From the NCBI GenBank assembly GCA_002409325.1, contig DHUU01000004.1:41723-59731 (forward strand): DNA of 18,009 nt, in the 5' to 3' direction. The notes under the pieces were generated by a model. That model was not told where the DNA came from. It did not search any database and was given only the letters and a program-made list of their open reading frames with translations. Below, piece after piece: positions 14,553-18,009 of this stretch (position 1 is the first letter of the stretch; each line of letters starts with the position of its first letter). The position numbers were made by a program, and so were the translations under genes. Source of the DNA: Bacteroidales bacterium UBA5226. GTDB lineage: Bacteria > Bacteroidota > Bacteroidia > Bacteroidales > UBA932.

Positions 14553-14668
14553 CTATTGCCTGTTTTTATCTTTCTTACCATCCAATATGCAATAATTACT
14601 CTACTCTGTGGCAGGGTGATGGTATTGGTATGGTGATTTCTGTGAGAATCCATTTAAACCTATAAATC

Positions 14669-14827
14669 ATGAATAATTTTAATAGTGAACAGCTCTCATC
14701 TGGCTTTCAGGCAGATCAGGATAGCTACATTCCACCTGAAATCACCGTTTTAGTAATTAACCTGGAACAGGGTTTTGCCGCCTCTTCCGCCTCGGGCGCT
14801 GAAGACTGGGGTTCTATTAGTTGGTAA
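14669..14827 (+). CDS. 52-residue small protein with W-terminated acidic tail
   Basis: The ORF reads MNNFNSEQLSSGFQADQDSY, then a strand-like IPPEITVLVINLEQGFAASS, then ASGAEDWGSISW and a stop. It has no signal peptide or membrane segment. The plan (P-E-x-x-V-x-V-I/L strand, Ala/Ser-rich hinge, acidic Gly/Trp tail) is one I recall from many short Bacteroidales ORFs near fimbrillin-like and other surface proteins; their function is not known to me. It stops 19 nt before the FISUMP lipoprotein gene and is probably cotranscribed with it. Clean start, plausible composition and context support it as a real gene; the role is unassigned. Confidence 0.72.
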   Translation: MNNFNSEQLSSGFQADQDSYIPPEITVLVINLEQGFAASSASGAEDWGSISW

Positions 14828-14846
14828 CAGTATTAAGCATTAAGTG

Positions 14847-16427
14847 ATGAAAACATTAAAGAATACGTCAATTTTCCTGTTCCTGGCCATGATTCTGTGT
14901 ACATGTATGCCCCAGGAGGGTCCTGATCCCGGCCCGACCGGCGGATCAATAACCATAACAGGTCAAACGGAAACCCAGGGTACCAAAACCATTTTGTCCG
15001 GCACGGAAGGCCTGGAGACCCACTGGGTGGGGGGGAGCGATCAAATCGGGATATTTTCTCCCGAGGCCAAGGCCACAAGCGATGGCACTCCGGAAGTAAA
15101 TCCCGCCAAGAACCTTGCCTTTACGGCACTAGCCTCGGCAAAAAGCTCGGGTTTTAACGGGACCATGTTTTGGGGTACCGGAGATCATCATTTTTACGCG
15201 TATTACCCGCGAAATTCGGGATTTACCGGAGAGCGGACGGCTGTACCCGTTTCCCTTCCCTGGGAACAGACGCAGTCTGCGGCCGGGAATACGACCCACA
15301 TTGGGGCGTTGGATTTTATGGTGGCGACTCCTCTTACGGTTACCCCTCCAGGAGCGGTGAACTTTACTTTCAATCATGTGTTTACCATGATAGAGTTTCG
15401 GATAGTTGGCAGCGGGTCATTGACACAGGTGAGCCTGAGCGGGGCCTATCCCCTGGCGTGTGAAGGAACTATTGACCTGACACAAGATCCGGATATAAAT
15501 TTTTACAATATAACAACGAGCGGAACCACCAATAACGTAACAGTTACTCTGGATACACCGGTTGCGCTAGACCCGACTGTGCCCGTTAGCGTTTACATGA
15601 TGGTGCTTCCCGGTATTCAAGAAACTATTATGAGGATTTCCCTTACAACTGAAGGGATATGGAAAGAAATGGATAAAGAGACTCCTGATGTTATAGACGG
15701 TTTTACCCGTGGTTTAGTTGAACCGGGCTTTGCACGGGGTAAAAAATACGTAGTTTCATTGGATACTGAGGATGAAGGGTGGGGAAATGAATTTACCGAT
15801 TCCCGGGATACAAATACTTACAGCTACAGACTGATTGGGACCCAGGTGTGGATGACAGAGAACCTGGCATATTTGCCTTCGGTTCACGCTCCGGACCTGG
15901 GCTCAGATTCGTCCCCGAGATATTACGTTTACAATTACGAAAGGGACAATATTATTAACGCAAAAATAACCGTTGAATACATCCTTTATGGAGTGTTGTA
16001 CAACTGGCCGGCTGCCATGGGAGGGTCAACCAGCAGCAGCGCAAATCCCAGTGGTGTACAAGGAGCTTGTCCTGATGGCTGGCACCTGCCCAGCGATGCG
16101 GAGTGGACAACCCTTACTGATTATCTTGGAGGAACATCTGTTGCCGGCGGCAAAATGAAAGCGACAGGCACTTTAGACGCAACAACAGGTTTGTGGGAAG
16201 AACCCAACACCGGCGCAACAAATACAAGTGGTTTTACAGCTCTTCCGGGAGGATACCGTACCTCCATTGGAACATTCTACGGCATTGGCTCCACCGGTCA
16301 CTGGTGGAGTTCTACGGAGCGCGATACGGATGCCTGGTACCGGAGCATGGCCTACAATTACAGCGACGTAGGCAGGGGCGGCACCGGCAAGGGATACGGA
16401 TTTTCTGTGCGTTGTCTTAGGGATTGA
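14847..16427 (+). CDS. Fimbrillin-like / FISUMP-domain surface lipoprotein
   Basis: 526 residues from the ATG at 14847 (a GTG one codon upstream is possible). The signal peptide ends with ILCTC, a permissive lipobox with C20 as likely lipid anchor, followed by a Gly/Pro-rich linker. Residues about 35-305 look fimbrillin-like (TKTILSGTEGLETHWVGGSDQIGIFSPEA start, FYAYYP, VNFTFNHVFTMIEFRI). Residues 323-526 are a FISUMP domain (Fibrobacter succinogenes major paralogous type): YRLIGTQVWMTENLAY, YGVLYNWPAAM, GACPDGWHLPSDAEWTTL, GGYR, GHWWSSTE and the terminal GFSVRCLRD. Likely displayed on the surface in adhesion or binding; no enzyme motif is seen. Preceded by the small-peptide gene. Confidence 0.9.
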   Translation: MKTLKNTSIFLFLAMILCTCMPQEGPDPGPTGGSITITGQTETQGTKTILSGTEGLETHWVGGSDQIGIFSPEAKATSDGTPEVNPAKNLAFTALASAKSSGFNGTMFWGTGDHHFYAYYPRNSGFTGERTAVPVSLPWEQTQSAAGNTTHIGALDFMVATPLTVTPPGAVNFTFNHVFTMIEFRIVGSGSLTQVSLSGAYPLACEGTIDLTQDPDINFYNITTSGTTNNVTVTLDTPVALDPTVPVSVYMMVLPGIQETIMRISLTTEGIWKEMDKETPDVIDGFTRGLVEPGFARGKKYVVSLDTEDEGWGNEFTDSRDTNTYSYRLIGTQVWMTENLAYLPSVHAPDLGSDSSPRYYVYNYERDNIINAKITVEYILYGVLYNWPAAMGGSTSSSANPSGVQGACPDGWHLPSDAEWTTLTDYLGGTSVAGGKMKATGTLDATTGLWEEPNTGATNTSGFTALPGGYRTSIGTFYGIGSTGHWWSSTERDTDAWYRSMAYNYSDVGRGGTGKGYGFSVRCLRD

Positions 16428-16467
16428 AGTTTAATTTTTGGTGTATTTTTTCTGCAGGGCTTGATTT

Positions 16468-17400
16468 TTAAAAAAAGAGAGTATAACGTGTACCTGTAAG
16501 AGATCCAAAAATACCTGTCCCATTTTTAATATTGGAGTGTATACGGATAGGCTCAGCATATATATCATTTGCAGAACAGTTATACAATTCCAATGTTTTT
16601 AAATATTTGTAGTAATCTTCTGATATCTGTTGTAAATTAACAACAACGTAAGGTCTGAAATAATTGGATGTGCGTTGACGTGTCTCTATAGTAAAATCGT
16701 ATGTGGTTCCATCAAATATTGAATCATCAAAAACATTTGAAAAATACGCCGCCCATCCATTATAGGAAACAGATAAGTTCTTGTCTTCAAATACAATATC
16801 GTAGGAAGTAAACAAATCATTAACATAGTATATGGAATCTGAAAGAGCACCAAGGCTTCGTACATTAAGTCTGTAATAATTTTTTTCTCCCGCCGGATCC
16901 CTTAATCGTGCTGTGATAGACATAATTGTATCTGTCCCTGACCAGTCCGGGTCATCATTAGGAATGTCGTAGTGATCAATCTTACTATAAAAAGAATTGT
17001 GACGCACTATCTCAAAATCAGGCGAATTGAGAATGGTTGTGTTAGCCTCAACCGGATCACAACCCTCGAAAGATGCCTTCAACTGAAGTTGGTCTCCCTC
17101 CATTGGACAGTAATCGGATACAAAGCAATTATCTATGTTGTCATAGGCCATCTTAACAGGCAATGAATTATTTATAGTCATTTGTACTAAAGCCGTGCTA
17201 AGAGTCTGTTTTTCAGGAGTCATCCAACTATCCGGATCAAGGAAGAAGAGGCTTTTATATACGTAAACCTTAATAGGTTCGCCTGCGATGGCAAGAGCAT
17301 TTAAGGTGATCAATGATTTTGTTTCCTCTCCTGAAAAGGAGATGCTTTTTTCACAACCATTCAAAATAAACAATAAGAACAGGCAAAAAATCCATTTCAT
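16468..17400 (-). CDS. DUF4249-type lipoprotein paired with a TonB receptor
   Basis: 310 residues. Lipoprotein signal MKWIFCLFLLFILNGC with C16, then a beta-rich domain typical of DUF4249: ITLNALAIAGEPIKVYVYKS near the start, NNSLPV, a central DPAGEKNYYRLNVRS block, and a C-terminal LEQLYNCS-like segment reading LELYNCSANDIYAEPIRIHS with NIKNGTGIFG. DUF4249 proteins are commonly encoded immediately after a TonB-dependent receptor, as here (2-nt gap), and are thought to be outer-membrane partners of it. The gene is visibly AT-richer than the rest of the window. The family call rests on pattern and context, not on a search. Confidence 0.83.
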   Translation of the reverse strand: MKWIFCLFLLFILNGCEKSISFSGEETKSLITLNALAIAGEPIKVYVYKSLFFLDPDSWMTPEKQTLSTALVQMTINNSLPVKMAYDNIDNCFVSDYCPMEGDQLQLKASFEGCDPVEANTTILNSPDFEIVRHNSFYSKIDHYDIPNDDPDWSGTDTIMSITARLRDPAGEKNYYRLNVRSLGALSDSIYYVNDLFTSYDIVFEDKNLSVSYNGWAAYFSNVFDDSIFDGTTYDFTIETRQRTSNYFRPYVVVNLQQISEDYYKYLKTLELYNCSANDIYAEPIRIHSNIKNGTGIFGSLTGTRYTLFF

Positions 17401-17402
17401 AA

Positions 17403-18009
17403 CTAAAACTGATATGAATAACTAAGTGAAGGCATAAACGGGAACAGGCAGAGCTTCTTAAGCACATACCTGTTTGAATCAAAAGCCGGATAGACTGCAT
17501 ATGCATTCATTCGATTGTAAACGTTATAAATGTTTATAGACAGGGTACTTTTTCCTCTTTTGTGCACCAGGTAATAGTTGATGGCAATGTCCAGGCGATG
17601 GTAATCATCCATAACAAATCCATTCCTTTCCAGGTATGTAGAAAGACGTTGATACCCATCCAGGTTAACCTGGTCCGGTTGTTGCCCCGAAGTAATAATC
17701 AAAACAGGTTTACGACTTGAGGAAAGGTAGGATACCGGAAGGACCGTTAACTCCCGGATATAACGTCCAATAAAAGCCACCTGGGACAATGTGGCCCGAT
17801 ACCCTGTATGGTAAACAAACGTGCCCGACACTTCCCATTTTTTGCTGATTTGATGTGAAACGGTCATGCTCAAACTGTTCCGGCAGTCATTTTTAGCGAA
17901 AAATACGTCTCCGTTATTAAGCACATTGCCCTCCCGGTTAAACTTTCTGAGAGATTTTGACCACGTATAGGCAATCCATCCTGTCGTTGTAAAAAACGGA
18001 CTATATCCA
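17403..18009 (-). CDS. TonB-dependent receptor, C-terminal part (5' end outside window)
   Basis: The minus-strand frame is open to the window edge, giving about 201 residues of a larger protein. It reads GYSPFFTTTGWIAYTWSKSL, then RKFNREGNVLNNGDVFFAKND, alternating beta-strand patterns, SINIYNVYNRMNAYAVYP and a terminal YSYQF ending in Phe, the hallmark of an outer-membrane beta-barrel. The LNNGDVFFAKNDCRN block corresponds to the NNG..F....D..H region of receptors paired with DUF4249 lipoproteins. It would import an unknown substrate with TonB energy. The stop is 2 nt before the DUF4249 start, so the two form an operon with the receptor first. The N-terminal plug is not in the window. Confidence 0.88.
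   Translation of the reverse strand, partial: GYSPFFTTTGWIAYTWSKSLRKFNREGNVLNNGDVFFAKNDCRNSLSMTVSHQISKKWEVSGTFVYHTGYRATLSQVAFIGRYIRELTVLPVSYLSSSRKPVLIITSGQQPDQVNLDGYQRLSTYLERNGFVMDDYHRLDIAINYYLVHKRGKSTLSINIYNVYNRMNAYAVYPAFDSNRYVLKKLCLFPFMPSLSYSYQF

Noticed and set aside
14498..14665. 55-residue plus-strand ORF (MGTIIFIRSIRRK...) ending 3 nt before the small-peptide gene
   Set aside because: It has no recognisable pattern, its composition looks non-coding and it contains the candidate attenuator; more likely leader sequence, although a leader peptide is not excluded.
16428..16467. Possible bidirectional terminator between the FISUMP and DUF4249 genes
   Set aside because: T- and A-runs are present but no GC-rich stem can be drawn in the 40-bp gap.

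Overview
The window comes from a Bacteroidetes chromosome, most likely order Bacteroidales. The evidence is recurrent TAnnTTTG -7 promoter elements, lipoprotein signal peptides, a TonB-dependent receptor paired with a DUF4249 lipoprotein, a fimbrillin-like/FISUMP surface protein, and a BlaI plus M56/TonB-C pair. No phage, insertion sequence or CRISPR array is visible. Most of the window has medium GC; the last ~1.5 kb, mainly the DUF4249 gene, is clearly AT-richer. No family name was checked by a search; all come from motifs read in the translations.

Layout. 1-897: 3' part of an anhydro-N-acetylmuramic acid kinase gene. 905-1462: rplS (ribosomal protein L19) with its promoter, a tRNA-Arg(ACG) 7 nt downstream and a terminator-like hairpin. 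1489-3167: a compact umuD-umuC translesion polymerase operon. 3167-5418: a BlaI-type repressor and a BlaR1-like M56 membrane metallopeptidase that ends in two tandem TonB C-terminal domains; two matching operator-like inverted repeats, 21 bp apart, overlap the promoter. 5480-5651: a decayed relic of a GH51 alpha-L-arabinofuranosidase gene on the minus strand, in what looks like empty intergenic DNA. 5687-6268: a peptide deformylase homologue with a lipoprotein signal, overlapping tail to tail with a D-2-hydroxyacid dehydrogenase (6243-7190, minus). 7235-12403, minus: a secreted GH3 glycosidase and an M1 aminopeptidase lipoprotein. 12537-14333: a polytopic membrane protein (possibly Mpv17/PMP22-like) and a secreted PHP-domain phosphoesterase, 3 nt apart. 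14333-14435: a long inverted repeat beginning in the PHP stop codon. 14669-16427: a 52-residue peptide gene ending in Trp, followed by a fimbrillin-like/FISUMP lipoprotein gene. 16468-18009, minus: a DUF4249 lipoprotein and the 3' end of a TonB-dependent receptor.

How the parts fit together. Much of the window concerns the cell envelope and nutrient scavenging: AnmK (murein recycling), GH3 (oligosaccharides), M1 (peptides), the TonB receptor/DUF4249 pair (uptake) and the FISUMP protein (surface). The BlaI/M56 pair resembles an envelope-stress switch whose penicillin-sensing domain is replaced by TonB-type domains. Four genes have a TAnnTTTG element ending only 3-5 nt before the ATG, which suggests leaderless mRNAs. 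The most interesting items are the BlaI/M56 module with its double operator, the hidden GH51 relic, the lipoprotein deformylase and the small W-terminated peptide beside the FISUMP gene.
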